Source: Clostridia bacterium (GTDB taxonomy: Bacteria > Bacillota > Clostridia > Christensenellales > CAG-138). From it: 52,254 nucleotides of DNA. The notes under the pieces are model-generated. The model saw only the letters and a list, made by a program, of their open reading frames with translations, was not told the origin of the DNA and did no database searches. Both the position numbers and the translations under genes were made by a program. This document shows positions 1 through 7,083 of the stretch, one piece after another (the first letter of the stretch is position 1; each line of letters starts with the position of its first letter). The stretch lies in contig JAFPXD010000065.1 in the NCBI GenBank assembly GCA_017394835.1, positions 1-52,254 of the forward strand, written 5' to 3'.

Positions 1-110
1 ACGAAACGCGGCTCTTTATCCTCGCCATGGCTTTTAACATACAAAAGCTGTGCTCAAGGATCGCAAACGGACGGTTCGGGAAATCGCTTTTCGAGCTTAA
101 AGCCGCATAA
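1..110 (+). CDS. Transposase, C-terminal fragment (5' end outside window)
   Basis: In the third forward frame 35 residues are open from base 3 to a TAA at 108-110. They contain the block LFILAMAFNIQKLCSRI followed by a basic tail ending in LKAA. A hydrophobic stretch with an N-I-x-K-L pattern at the extreme C-terminus is typical of IS1182-type DDE transposases, as is a stop about 150-170 bases before the element end. Too little is visible to check catalytic residues, so the family call is tentative. Confidence 0.5.
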   Translation, partial: ETRLFILAMAFNIQKLCSRIANGRFGKSLFELKAA

Positions 111-277
111 AACCGCTTTTCAAACACAAGCCCTTATTAAGCATACCCAAAAACAATTCCAACCCGATAAAAACCGCTGCTTTCCGAACGGTTCAAGATC
201 GCTTTCAAAGACAAACTCGGAAAGGGCGTAAAGAAAGAGGCTGTTGCCTGCAATTTTCTTGCATTTGCAACAGCCCC
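1..277 (+). mobile_element. Right end of an IS1182-like insertion sequence, truncated by the window edge
   Basis: The stretch begins inside a transposase-like reading frame that ends at 108-110 and then runs through about 165 bases without a gene. It closes with a segment ending ...GCAACAGCCCC at 277. The mirror sequence GGCTGTTGC sits inside at 239-247, and a GGGGCTGTTGCA-type terminus is common in IS1182-family elements. The left inverted repeat and any target-site duplication lie outside the window, so the boundary at 277 is inferred from the repeat alone. Confidence 0.5.
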
Positions 278-333
278 ACTTCTTTTATGCCGCTGTTAAG
301 GCTGCCTCCTGTAAAGGCAGCTTTGAACTCATA

Positions 334-843
334 TCATCTGCAGTCGTATTCGAGCCCGAAGCACCGTTCGTTAACGGAGCCGTCAATATAGTTCGTTCCC
401 ACGTCCGAAACCACTGCAAACCCGCAGGCTTCATGCGTGCGGAGGGAGGGGAGATTGCGCTTTGAAACACAGTCGCGTATAACGAAACCGCCGCCCTTTT
501 TAAGCTCGGCAAACACCGCTTCAAAAAGCCTCTTCGCACAGCCGCGCCTTCTCAAATCGGGGCGCGTCTCAAGCGCTTCAAGATAGTATTCCCGCTCGCC
601 CGTCGCAGAAAGGCGCAGCGCGCTCACCCATACGCCGTCCTCCTCGAGGATATAGTAGGTATTCCCCTCCTCCGAAAAGAATTCCAGCAGGAATTCGCGG
701 AACGAAGCTTCGGCTTTGGCAAGAGCTTCGGCGGGCTCGTATTCGGGATATAATTCCTCGGCGTTTTCAGCGTTGCCCTCGGCGTAAATATCGAGGAACT
801 TCCTTTCGTCTATATCTTTTATTTTCGTGATAGTATGCAGCAT
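334..843 (-). CDS. GNAT-family N-acetyltransferase
   Basis: This 169-residue protein has the length and pattern of a single-domain GNAT acetyltransferase, which moves an acetyl group from acetyl-CoA to an amine. The acetyl-CoA pyrophosphate loop is visible around residues 93-105 as RPDLRRRGCAKRLF, the R-x-x-G-x-A motif A that starts the central helix. A following ASN-P-like segment (KRNLPSLRTHEACGF) matches motif B, where a side chain often lines the CoA site. The substrate cannot be read from the sequence. It lies 16 bases downstream of an ABC-2 permease on the same strand and may be the last gene of that operon. The hairpin formed by the IS end at 239-277 would act as its terminator. Confidence 0.85.
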   Translation of the reverse strand: MLHTITKIKDIDERKFLDIYAEGNAENAEELYPEYEPAEALAKAEASFREFLLEFFSEEGNTYYILEEDGVWVSALRLSATGEREYYLEALETRPDLRRRGCAKRLFEAVFAELKKGGGFVIRDCVSKRNLPSLRTHEACGFAVVSDVGTNYIDGSVNERCFGLEYDCR

Positions 844-859
844 GGTCTTAGGCGGCGGT

Positions 860-1648
860 TTATGCGCGAATATCCTTTCTCTCGTATTTGATGAATGCGG
901 CGGCGACGCCGATCAACGCGTAAGCGATCCCGGGGATCAAATACTTCACCTCTATCGCGCCGGAGGAAACGATCGCAGTGCCGTCCGCATAGGAAAAGGG
1001 CGTGATATAGCGCAGGAACTCCGCGCTGTCGGTGAGGTTCGCGAGAATGTTCATGAAATAGAGCACGAACGCAAGCCCGAGCCCTATGCCTATCCCGCCG
1101 CCGCGAATGAATGCGGAAAGCCCGAACGTTACGCAAGCGATCTCAAGCTGCATGAGCAGATAGCCTAAAAACACGTTGAAGAAGAGCTTGCCGTCGATGC
1201 TTTCGCCTATCGCAAGGGTCGCCAATACGGCGACAAGCGCGACTGCCGCATTCAGTATCAATACCTGCGCCATCACGGCCAAAAGCTTCTGTGCGGTGAC
1301 GTGACTGCGCGAAACGGGGTGCGTGAGCAGAAATTCCGCCGTGCGGTCGCGCTCCTCCTTTGAAAGCGCCGTTATTCCGATAAGCGCCGCGAAAAGCGCT
1401 CCGCCGAGGCCCAGCACGTTGCCGCACTCAACGGCAAAATACCCGCGAAACTCTCCGAAATTGATCTTATCCATATTGAACGCTTCTGAAAAACCGCCCA
1501 TTTCGGAGAACATATCGCCCATGCCCTCGAGCTGCGAGGTCATCTGCGGGTAGATGATTATGCTTATCCCAAGCATGAACGCGATCGCCGCCGCCCACAC
1601 TATAAGGCGGACGCGGTCCCTTTTAAGCTCATGGAAGAAGATGGTCAT
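860..1648 (-). CDS. ABC-2 type exporter permease
   Basis: This 262-residue polytopic membrane protein has about six hydrophobic segments, beginning with one at residues 15-33. The pattern ALIGITALSKEERDRTAEFLLT followed by HPVSR is the usual intracellular coupling loop of ABC-2 permeases. An upstream in-frame ATG exists, but the start at 1648 is preferred because it lies one base beyond the TGA of the ATPase gene (1650-1652) and the protein then begins directly with a membrane-proximal amphipathic helix. It should pair with the ATPase encoded just upstream to export an unknown substrate. Confidence 0.85.
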   Translation of the reverse strand: MTIFFHELKRDRVRLIVWAAAIAFMLGISIIIYPQMTSQLEGMGDMFSEMGGFSEAFNMDKINFGEFRGYFAVECGNVLGLGGALFAALIGITALSKEERDRTAEFLLTHPVSRSHVTAQKLLAVMAQVLILNAAVALVAVLATLAIGESIDGKLFFNVFLGYLLMQLEIACVTFGLSAFIRGGGIGIGLGLAFVLYFMNILANLTDSAEFLRYITPFSYADGTAIVSSGAIEVKYLIPGIAYALIGVAAAFIKYERKDIRA

Positions 1649-1649
1649 A

Positions 1650-2525
1650 TCATTCGCCCTCCTTCTCATAATAGTGCATGAAAACGTCCTCAACGTCGGG
1701 ATCGGTGAGCGTCACGTCGTTGAATTCGAGCGCCGCCAGCGCCCGTATGAGCGCATCCGCACGCCCGCTGTACAGGAAGCTTGCTCCGCTTTCGGTGAGC
1801 TTCACGTCGCGTATGCCGTCGATCTCGGGCAGCTTTGAAGCGCCCTGCAGGGTGACGCGCTTTATGCCCGTGCCCGTTAGCTTATCGACGCTGTCCTCCC
1901 TTATAAGACGGCCCTCGCGCAGTATGCCCGCTCTGTCGCAGTAGCGGCCTATTTCCGAAAGCACGTGGGAGGAGAGGAACACCGTCGCTCCCTCCGCCCG
2001 CCGCTCTTCAAGGAGCGAGAAGAATTCCCTCTGAATGAGGGGATCGAGGCCGCTCGTGGGCTCGTCGAGTATGTAAAGACGGGGCTTGTGCTGCATTGCG
2101 GCGACTATACCGACCTTCTTTCGGTTGCCGAGGGAAAGCTCCGAAACCTTCCTTGCCATATCGAGCCCGAGCCTTTCCGAAAGGCGTTTCGCCTCCTCGC
2201 GGCAGTCCCTGCCGCGGAGCTTGGCCGAAAATTCAAGCACCTCGCGCACCTTCATCCCGCTGTAAAAAGCGGCTTCGGAGGGAAGATAGCCCACCTCGCG
2301 CAGCAGCTTTCCCTTCTTTTTTTCAATATCCATCCCGAGCACGCTTGCTTCGCCGCCGCTCTTTTTGATGAGCCCGAGGAGCGTTCGGATCGTCGTGCTC
2401 TTGCCCGCTCCGTTGGGGCCTATAAAGCCGAATATCTCGCCCTCGTGAACGGTGAGGTCAAGGTCTTCTATGCCCCTTGCCCTGCCGTAAAACTTTGTCA
2501 GGCGTTTGGTTTCAATAGCTTCCAT
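1650..2525 (-). CDS. ABC transporter ATP-binding protein (exporter type)
   Basis: The 291-residue protein is an ABC-2 exporter ATPase. Walker A GPNGAGKSTT lies near residue 36, the signature reads LSLGNRKKVG and Walker B is LYILDEPTSGLDP, followed by the switch histidine in FLSSHVLSE. The C-terminal 75 residues after the nucleotide-binding domain form the small extra domain common in CcmA/NatA-like proteins. The ATG at 2525 follows AAAGGT by about ten bases. With the permease at 860-1648 it makes a complete exporter. The substrate is unknown. Confidence 0.92.
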   Translation of the reverse strand: MEAIETKRLTKFYGRARGIEDLDLTVHEGEIFGFIGPNGAGKSTTIRTLLGLIKKSGGEASVLGMDIEKKKGKLLREVGYLPSEAAFYSGMKVREVLEFSAKLRGRDCREEAKRLSERLGLDMARKVSELSLGNRKKVGIVAAMQHKPRLYILDEPTSGLDPLIQREFFSLLEERRAEGATVFLSSHVLSEIGRYCDRAGILREGRLIREDSVDKLTGTGIKRVTLQGASKLPEIDGIRDVKLTESGASFLYSGRADALIRALAALEFNDVTLTDPDVEDVFMHYYEKEGE

Positions 2526-2568
2526 GATAGTTTGACCTTTCTTGAAATAGGATGCCGATCCTCATAAA

Positions 2569-2597
2569 AGTATATCATAAAGGAGCGGCTTTTTCAA
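2569..2597 (-). promoter_or_regulatory. Promoter of the ABC exporter/GNAT operon
   Basis: On the minus strand TTGAAA (2592-2597) and TATACT (2569-2574) are separated by 17 bases. They lie about 45 bases upstream of the ATPase start, a good match to a housekeeping sigma-70-type promoter. Confidence 0.6.
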
Positions 2598-2686
2598 TCG
2601 CTCGGGGTAGAACGGGGATCAAAAAAGCCTTCGTCCGTACTCGGGGCTTTAAGCGGCCCCGCTTGGGAAGCCCTGCAATTTGTCAC

Positions 2687-2715
2687 TTGATAAATACCGT
2701 ATTGTGTTGTATCAT
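2687..2715 (+). promoter_or_regulatory. Promoter of plsY
   Basis: TTGATA (2687-2692) and TATCAT (2710-2715) with a 17-base spacer lie 64 bases upstream of the plsY start codon. Confidence 0.55.
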
Positions 2716-2778
2716 ATCTTCTCGGGGATCGATCCCGCCTTGCAGGAGCGGGCATATAAAACGTTTCAAGGAGCGGAC

Positions 2779-3390
2779 ATGATCATAAAAATCGTTCTCA
2801 GCATTGCAATAGGTTATTTGATAGGCTCGGCAGTTGCCGCGATAATGGTTTCAAAGCTGTTCTTCAAAGAGGACGTGCGCGATAAGGGCAGCGGCAATTC
2901 GGGCGCTACCAACGCCGCACGTGTTTACGGATTGGGTTTCGGCGTGCTCACGTTCGTTATAGACTTTGCAAAGGGCGTTTTGGCCTGCTGGCTGGGGTCG
3001 CTCATAGCCGGCAGAGCGGGCATGGCCTTCGCGGGGCTTGCCTGCATGATAGGGCATTGCTGGCCCGTGTATTTCGGCTTTCGCGGGGGAAAGGGAGTTT
3101 CGGTCGGCGCGGCGTTTGCGCTCATGGCGGATTGGCGCGTGTTTGCGATAGGGATAGGCGTCTTTATAGTCATCGTTCTTTTGACGAAGCGCGTTTCTCC
3201 GGGCTCCGTGCTCGGTGCGTTTGCCGTGGGAGTGACCTGCGTAATATTCCCGCCGGAGCTTGCGTTTAAGATAATAGGGCCTATCGCCGCCCTGCTCGTT
3301 ATAATAAAGCACCGTGAAAACATCAAGCGCATCCTCAATGGAACGGAGCCCGCGTTTTCTCCCGGAAGAAAGACCGGGGGCGGGGTATAG
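2779..3390 (+). CDS. plsY: Acyl-phosphate:glycerol-3-phosphate acyltransferase PlsY
   Basis: PlsY is the membrane enzyme that moves the acyl group of acyl-phosphate to glycerol-3-phosphate, the first step of phospholipid synthesis in most Firmicutes. The 203-residue protein has the usual length and about five hydrophobic segments. It shows the signature loops GSGNSGATNAARVYG (residues 37-51), which contacts the substrates, and GHCWPVYFGFRGGKG (92-106). The reading frame is open further upstream, but the start at 2779 is chosen because AAGGAG at 2768-2773 precedes it and the protein then starts at the first membrane helix. It is a single-gene unit facing away from the exporter operon. Confidence 0.96.
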   Translation: MIIKIVLSIAIGYLIGSAVAAIMVSKLFFKEDVRDKGSGNSGATNAARVYGLGFGVLTFVIDFAKGVLACWLGSLIAGRAGMAFAGLACMIGHCWPVYFGFRGGKGVSVGAAFALMADWRVFAIGIGVFIVIVLLTKRVSPGSVLGAFAVGVTCVIFPPELAFKIIGPIAALLVIIKHRENIKRILNGTEPAFSPGRKTGGGV

Positions 3391-3430
3391 GGATAAGGCG
3401 GAGTCTCCCGAGGTATAAAGACTTTTTAAG

Positions 3431-3958
3431 GGCTTCGAGCCCCTGCTTCAAACGGGATGTTGGGGCTCGATTTTCGCAGATCGGTACGAATGCTCACTCG
3501 TCCGTTCGCATTCGGCCTCTGACGAAAATCCCGGGGCGAATTTCGCACCTTCGAGCCCCTGCCGCAAACGGGATGTTGGGGCTCGATTTTCGCAGATCGG
3601 CACGAATGCTCACTCGTCCGTTCGCATTCGGCCTCTGACGAAAATCCCGGCCTCGCAAAAAACGCAACACAGTTGCCTTTTTTGCGGGCTTCGAGCCCCA
3701 TTAGCATGGCGACACGTTGGGGCTCGTTTTGTGTGATGTGTCTCATTACTTGCGCTCCGCGCTGCGTAATTTCGCACCACACAAAACCCGGGGCGAATTT
3801 CGCACCTTCGAGCCCCTGCCGCAAACGGGATGTTGGGGCTCGTTTTTCGTGAATCGAGTCTCGAAGTCGGCTCACATCGCCGCCTTCTCGCTCTTCACGA
3901 AAAACCCGGCCTCGCAAAAAACGCAACACAGTTGCCTTTTTTGCGGGCTTCGAGCCCC
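3431..3958. repeat. Array of nested hairpin cassettes carrying tRNA-Val 3'-end copies
   Basis: This 528-base stretch holds no credible gene. CTTCGAGCCCC occurs five times (3433, 3549, 3689, 3806, 3948), and the inverted partner GTTGGGGCTCG occurs at 3459, 3575, 3716 and 3832, with a further copy inside the tRNA-Val gene at 4021. In units 1, 2 and 4 the identity with the tRNA 3' end extends to GGGATGTTGGGGCTCG. After each partner comes a hairpin of about 60 bases that opens with TTTT(C/G) and closes with the complement, then CCCGG, then one of two linkers. Linker a (GGCGAATTTCGCAC) and linker b (about 38 bases, itself a hairpin with A6/T6 arms) alternate a, b, a, b. Unit lengths are 116, 140, 117 and 142. 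Units 1 and 2 carry nearly the same 60-base hairpin, while units 3 and 4 carry different ones. Confidence 0.9.
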
Positions 3959-3971
3959 TTCCATTATTCAG

Positions 3972-4014
3972 ACCAAACAAATAAGGCTCCCTTTGGGAGC
4001 CTTATTTGTTTGGT
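3972..4014 (-). terminator. Intrinsic terminator of tRNA-Val, 20-bp perfect hairpin
   Basis: Bases 3972-3991 and 3995-4014 are perfect reverse complements around a three-base loop. On the minus strand the stem ends in the T-rich run CCTTATTTGTTT. The near arm overlaps the discriminator base and the encoded CCA of the tRNA (4011-4014), so terminator and tRNA end compete for the same bases. Confidence 0.75.
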
Positions 4015-4087
4015 AGGGATGTTGGGGCTCGAACCCAAGACCTCTGCGATGTGAACACAGCGCTCTGACCAACTGAGCTACATCCCC
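4011..4087 (-). tRNA. tRNA-Val (anticodon CAC), CCA encoded
   Basis: The minus strand folds as a complete cloverleaf. The acceptor arms are GGGGATG and CATCCCT (one G-U pair), the D stem is GCTC/GAGC, and the anticodon stem is CTGTG/CGCAG around the loop TTCACAT, giving anticodon CAC. The T stem TTGGG/CCCAA closes the loop TTCGAGC. The gene encodes A73 and CCA. Its 3' half is the source or target of the repeats at 3431-3958. Confidence 0.95.
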
Positions 4088-4099
4088 ACGGCGAAGCCT

Positions 4100-4128
4100 A
4101 TTATACACCCTGCGGAACCAAAATGCAA
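4100..4128 (-). promoter_or_regulatory. Promoter of tRNA-Val
   Basis: TTGCAT (4123-4128) and TATAAT (4100-4105) with a 17-base spacer sit 13 bases upstream of the mature tRNA 5' end. Confidence 0.75.
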
Positions 4129-4154
4129 GTGCGGATTTCATCAAAATCGAGGAA

Positions 4155-4184
4155 TATAAAACGGCGGGAGTTTTTCTCCCGCCG
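4155..4184 (-). terminator. Intrinsic terminator after the zinc-ribbon membrane protein
   Basis: A nine-base-pair GC stem CGGCGGGAG/CTCCCGCCG (4162-4170 with 4176-4184) is followed on the minus strand by TTTTATAT, 11 bases after the stop codon. Confidence 0.85.
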
Positions 4185-4195
4185 CACGCATTCTG

Positions 4196-5809
4196 TCATT
4201 TCGTAAGGTCTATCTTCTGCCCGTCCTTGGGGGCCTTGGTCCAGCCGTTTTCGGTCATCATATACAGGCCGTTTGAGTCGGCAAAAACGTTTACCGCGTT
4301 ATTGACGTCATAGGCCGTGGTGCCCTTCGCCTTGCCGCCCTTGTTGGAGAACAGATCTCCCGCAACGCAGAATACCGCCTCCCTGCCGTTGGGCCTTATT
4401 GCGAACGAGCCGATAACGGAGGGGGAGATGAGCGTATCCGAAGCGCCGTTCAGACAGTGGAGCGCGCCCGCCCCGTCCAGATACCAAACCGTTCCGCAGT
4501 TGGACGAAGCGCGGAAGAAGCTCACGTTTTCCGCGAGAATCTCGGAAGCCTCCGCGCCCGAGGTGTATTTCCTCAGCTTCCCGTCGTTCTTATAGACGAC
4601 GGTCTTGCCGTTCGCGGAAACGACCGCATCGGGGCAATAGACGGGATCGACCTGTTCGGAGCCCTTTGCGCTGAATTTGACGAGCCCCGCTCCGTGGAAA
4701 TACCTGCCTTCAAAATGCTTCATGGGGCAGGTATAGACCGTTCTCACAGGGGCGGCCTCGCCGGAAACGACCTCCGAGATATTACGCATATCGTCCGGAG
4801 TTTCGAGCTTCAGAACGCCCGTTGTGGGTATTACGGGACGCACCTCGCTGCTCGAATTCAGCACCTCGATGGGTTCCCTGCCGCGCAGAGAGCACATGGT
4901 GATGAATATGCCGGGGCCGGACATGGTGGTGAACGCTATCTCGTCATGATCGAAGTTAAGATAGATATACCCGTAAAGATTGGCGCGGATGAAGGTCTCC
5001 CGTCCGCGCTTCGTGACGGAATAGAGCGCGTTTTCGGCGGGGGAGTAGGCGTAGATGTAGGCTCCTCCGTTCGAAACGGAAACGGCGGTCTTGCCTTCGC
5101 AGAGCTCCTTTACTGAGCCGTTCCACAGTATGAGCTTCCCGCCCATTGAATACAGCACCGCGCCGCCGTTGGGTGAAACGGCGTACTGCTCATCGACTGC
5201 GCTGCTGCACAGGCATACGGGCGCGGCGATCTCGTCCTTCGTTTCGGCCCTCCAAAGCAGGCCGTTGTTATCGCGGTAAACCACCGCATCGCCGCCGGCA
5301 GAAAGGACGTAGCTTGATACCTCCTTGGCAACGGTCCTCGTTTTGCCCTCGGTAGAAAGGTATAGGGTCTCACCGTTCAAGATGCAGGCGGCGGAACCGT
5401 TCGTGCACAGCTCTGAACAGGCGGTCCCGGAATCGAAGGGGGGTATGACCTCTCCGCCGAAGAAAAGCGCGCCGTCTTCGCTCATTGAATAGGCGTTTCT
5501 GGCGGGCAGAATGAATTTGTTCCCGCCGCCAAGCAGCAGAGCGGCAATAACGGCCGCCGCAATTATCACGGCGCCCGCGGCTATTGCGGCGGCGATGGGA
5601 AGCTTCTTCCTTTCACCGCCGTTCTTTTTGCCCTCGTTGGCCTCCCCGGCGGGGGAAGCGGCGTTCTCCGCGGCCTCCGGGGGAATATCCCTCGCGCCTT
5701 CATCATGCTCATGCTCGTGATCGGGCGGGGGCACGGGCAGCGCGATGCCGCAGCGTTTGCAGACGAGCGCGCCCTTCTTGTTGTTTTTACCGCAGTATGC
5801 GCATTTCAT
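4196..5809 (-). CDS. Zinc-ribbon, single-TM protein with beta-propeller-like ectodomain
   Basis: No specific function is recognised. The 537-residue protein starts with a zinc ribbon (CAYCGKNNKKG ending in CKRCG, residues 3-21). An acidic, Pro/Glu-rich linker follows, then one membrane helix near residues 70-93 in an Ala/Ile-rich run, then about 440 residues of repeated short beta-strand motifs. Segments such as LYLSTEGKTRTVAKEV, AVVYRDNNGLLWRA and AVLYSMGGKLILWNG resemble blades of a propeller of the DUF5050/PQQ type. The topology would place the zinc ribbon in the cytoplasm and the propeller outside. The start at 5809 is chosen over an upstream ATG because GGAGG lies seven bases before it and the zinc ribbon begins at once. 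Similar zinc-ribbon/membrane architectures recur at 23719 and 34875. Confidence 0.75.
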   Translation of the reverse strand: MKCAYCGKNNKKGALVCKRCGIALPVPPPDHEHEHDEGARDIPPEAAENAASPAGEANEGKKNGGERKKLPIAAAIAAGAVIIAAAVIAALLLGGGNKFILPARNAYSMSEDGALFFGGEVIPPFDSGTACSELCTNGSAACILNGETLYLSTEGKTRTVAKEVSSYVLSAGGDAVVYRDNNGLLWRAETKDEIAAPVCLCSSAVDEQYAVSPNGGAVLYSMGGKLILWNGSVKELCEGKTAVSVSNGGAYIYAYSPAENALYSVTKRGRETFIRANLYGYIYLNFDHDEIAFTTMSGPGIFITMCSLRGREPIEVLNSSSEVRPVIPTTGVLKLETPDDMRNISEVVSGEAAPVRTVYTCPMKHFEGRYFHGAGLVKFSAKGSEQVDPVYCPDAVVSANGKTVVYKNDGKLRKYTSGAEASEILAENVSFFRASSNCGTVWYLDGAGALHCLNGASDTLISPSVIGSFAIRPNGREAVFCVAGDLFSNKGGKAKGTTAYDVNNAVNVFADSNGLYMMTENGWTKAPKDGQKIDLTK

Positions 5810-5863
5810 ATTGACCTCCGAAAATCTGTTCCTGTAAAAAAGCGGGGCAGGGCCCCGCAAAGA

Positions 5864-6217
5864 TCACTGCCCGGCAGAGCCCTTTTCGGTCTCGGCCATT
5901 ACCTCGATTATGAGCCCCATTATCTCATCGACCTTCAGCACCTTGCCCGCAGAAACGAGCCTGCCGTCGATCACGAGGGAGGGAGTGCTCATCACGCCGA
6001 GGCGCGCTATCTCCGAAAAATCGGAGATGCAGGCAAGCTCCTCCTCGGGAAGCCCGAGGAGCTTTACCGCTTCCTTAACGTTTTCGCGCATGGCGCTGCA
6101 ATGCGAGCAGCCTGTAGCGCAGATCTTGATCCTTGCACCCTCCAGGGCGTTCGGAAGAAGCGGACGCTGCCTTGCTTTCCGCTTCTGTTTAATATCCAGA
6201 AATCTTATAACAGCCAT
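5864..6217 (-). CDS. Thioredoxin-like small redox protein (Thioredoxin_3 type)
   Basis: The 117-residue protein has the CxxC active site in ATGCSHCSAM (residues 34-43), a conserved cis-proline region VMSTPSLVIDGRLVSAG and the compact length of the TM0996/MTH895 glutaredoxin-like family. These proteins pass electrons by dithiol-disulfide exchange. Its first 13 bases overlap the end of the CcdA-like gene, so the two are translationally coupled. This suggests that the membrane protein moves reducing power to or from this partner. An N-terminal basic stretch of about 28 residues precedes the fold, so a shorter start is possible. Confidence 0.85.
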   Translation of the reverse strand: MAVIRFLDIKQKRKARQRPLLPNALEGARIKICATGCSHCSAMRENVKEAVKLLGLPEEELACISDFSEIARLGVMSTPSLVIDGRLVSAGKVLKVDEIMGLIIEVMAETEKGSAGQ

Positions 6218-6957
6218 TTGGCCCCCTTTCCGAGCATCATCGCTTCATGCTCATGCCCGAGTATCCCTTCGCTGAAGGCTTCCCAAAGCAGCCACAGCGC
6301 GGTGAGAAATATAACAGTCCCGAGGACTATCTTGATTATTTTATCCGCCCTTGCGTAACGCGGGCTTTCGGTCAGCTTCCGGACGAGCCCCACGGAAGTC
6401 CCCGCGATAACGGAAAGCACGGCGTGCCCTATCGAAAAGAAGAGGAGCAGCACTATCCCGAAGAGTATCCTCCCGCGGTCTATCACTATCGCGAGCAGGG
6501 CGACTATCATGGGCGTGGCGCAGTGAGCGGCGAAAACGCCCGCAAGAAGCCCCGCTGCGAACGCGCCCCACGCGCCCGTCATACGGTTTGCCGCCATCAT
6601 GGAGCCCGTCGGGATAAGGTCGATCACGCCCCACATCTGCAGCGCCATAACGATCAGTAAGAGCCCCAGCACGAGGTGCATCCACACCTCCGCCTTTTCA
6701 AGCAGCAGCCCCGCCGCGGAGGCGATGACGCCGAGGGTTATGAACGTGATGGAGGAACCCAGCGCAAACAGGAGCGAAAGCCCCAGCGCGCGTTTGCCCT
6801 TTGCTTCGCCGCCTCCGACGCAGCCTATTACGAGCGGCACGGTCGAGATAGAGCAGGGCATCAGCGAGGTCAATACTCCGCCTATCAGAGCAAGCAGCGG
6901 AGCAAGCCAAATGTTATTGCCAAGCGCCGATGATACCGAATCGAGAATGCTTTCCAA
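6205..6957 (-). CDS. CcdA/DsbD-like thiol-disulfide transporter, probable TTG start
   Basis: This six-helix membrane protein belongs to the CcdA/DsbD-beta superfamily, which carries electrons across the membrane through a pair of cysteines. The first conserved cysteine is in GGVLTSLMPCSISTVPLVIG and the second in FAAHCATPMIVALLA, at the expected places in helices 1 and 4. An ATG-initiated frame runs 36 codons further upstream but has no ribosome site and an unlikely charged leader. GGAGG lies six bases before a TTG at 6957, giving a 250-residue protein that starts just before the first helix, and I take that as the start. The end overlaps the thioredoxin-like gene by 13 bases. Confidence 0.82.
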   Translation of the reverse strand: MESILDSVSSALGNNIWLAPLLALIGGVLTSLMPCSISTVPLVIGCVGGGEAKGKRALGLSLLFALGSSITFITLGVIASAAGLLLEKAEVWMHLVLGLLLIVMALQMWGVIDLIPTGSMMAANRMTGAWGAFAAGLLAGVFAAHCATPMIVALLAIVIDRGRILFGIVLLLFFSIGHAVLSVIAGTSVGLVRKLTESPRYARADKIIKIVLGTVIFLTALWLLWEAFSEGILGHEHEAMMLGKGAKWLL

Positions 6958-7052
6958 ATTCCGCCTCCGAACACACATAACATCACAAATATCATGATAA
7001 TACATCCCGAGCCCGATTGCAAGAGAATTTTCTTTAATGTTTACCGCCTCTG

Positions 7053-7061
7053 TGCTATAAT
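7053..7061 (+). promoter_or_regulatory. Extended -10 promoter of the YbaK-like gene
   Basis: TGCTATAAT is a perfect extended -10 element with only a weak -35 match 17 bases upstream. It lies 22 bases before the start codon at 7084. Confidence 0.55.
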
Positions 7062-7083
7062 GCATGAGAAGGGAGGGGAGAGC

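Noticed and set aside
244..465. 73-codon frame near the left edge
   Set aside because: It crosses the IS end and the 3' part of the acetyltransferase on the other strand, with no ribosome site or similarity.
3431..3958. CRISPR array or integron attC array
   Set aside because: Repeats are palindromic pairs with inserts that are themselves hairpins, not unique spacers, and linkers alternate. No cas or integrase gene is near. The arms lack the GTTRRRY core expected of attC sites.
3426..3980. 184-codon minus-strand frame across the repeat array
   Set aside because: The repeat units are 116, 140, 117 and 142 bases long, so the same repeat is read in different frames. The frame is open only because stop codons are rare in this GC-rich repeat, and there is no ribosome site.
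6958..7065. ATG-initiated N-terminal extension of the CcdA-like protein
   Set aside because: No ribosome site precedes these ATGs, and the extra residues are charged and unlike the family. They also overlap the divergent promoter.
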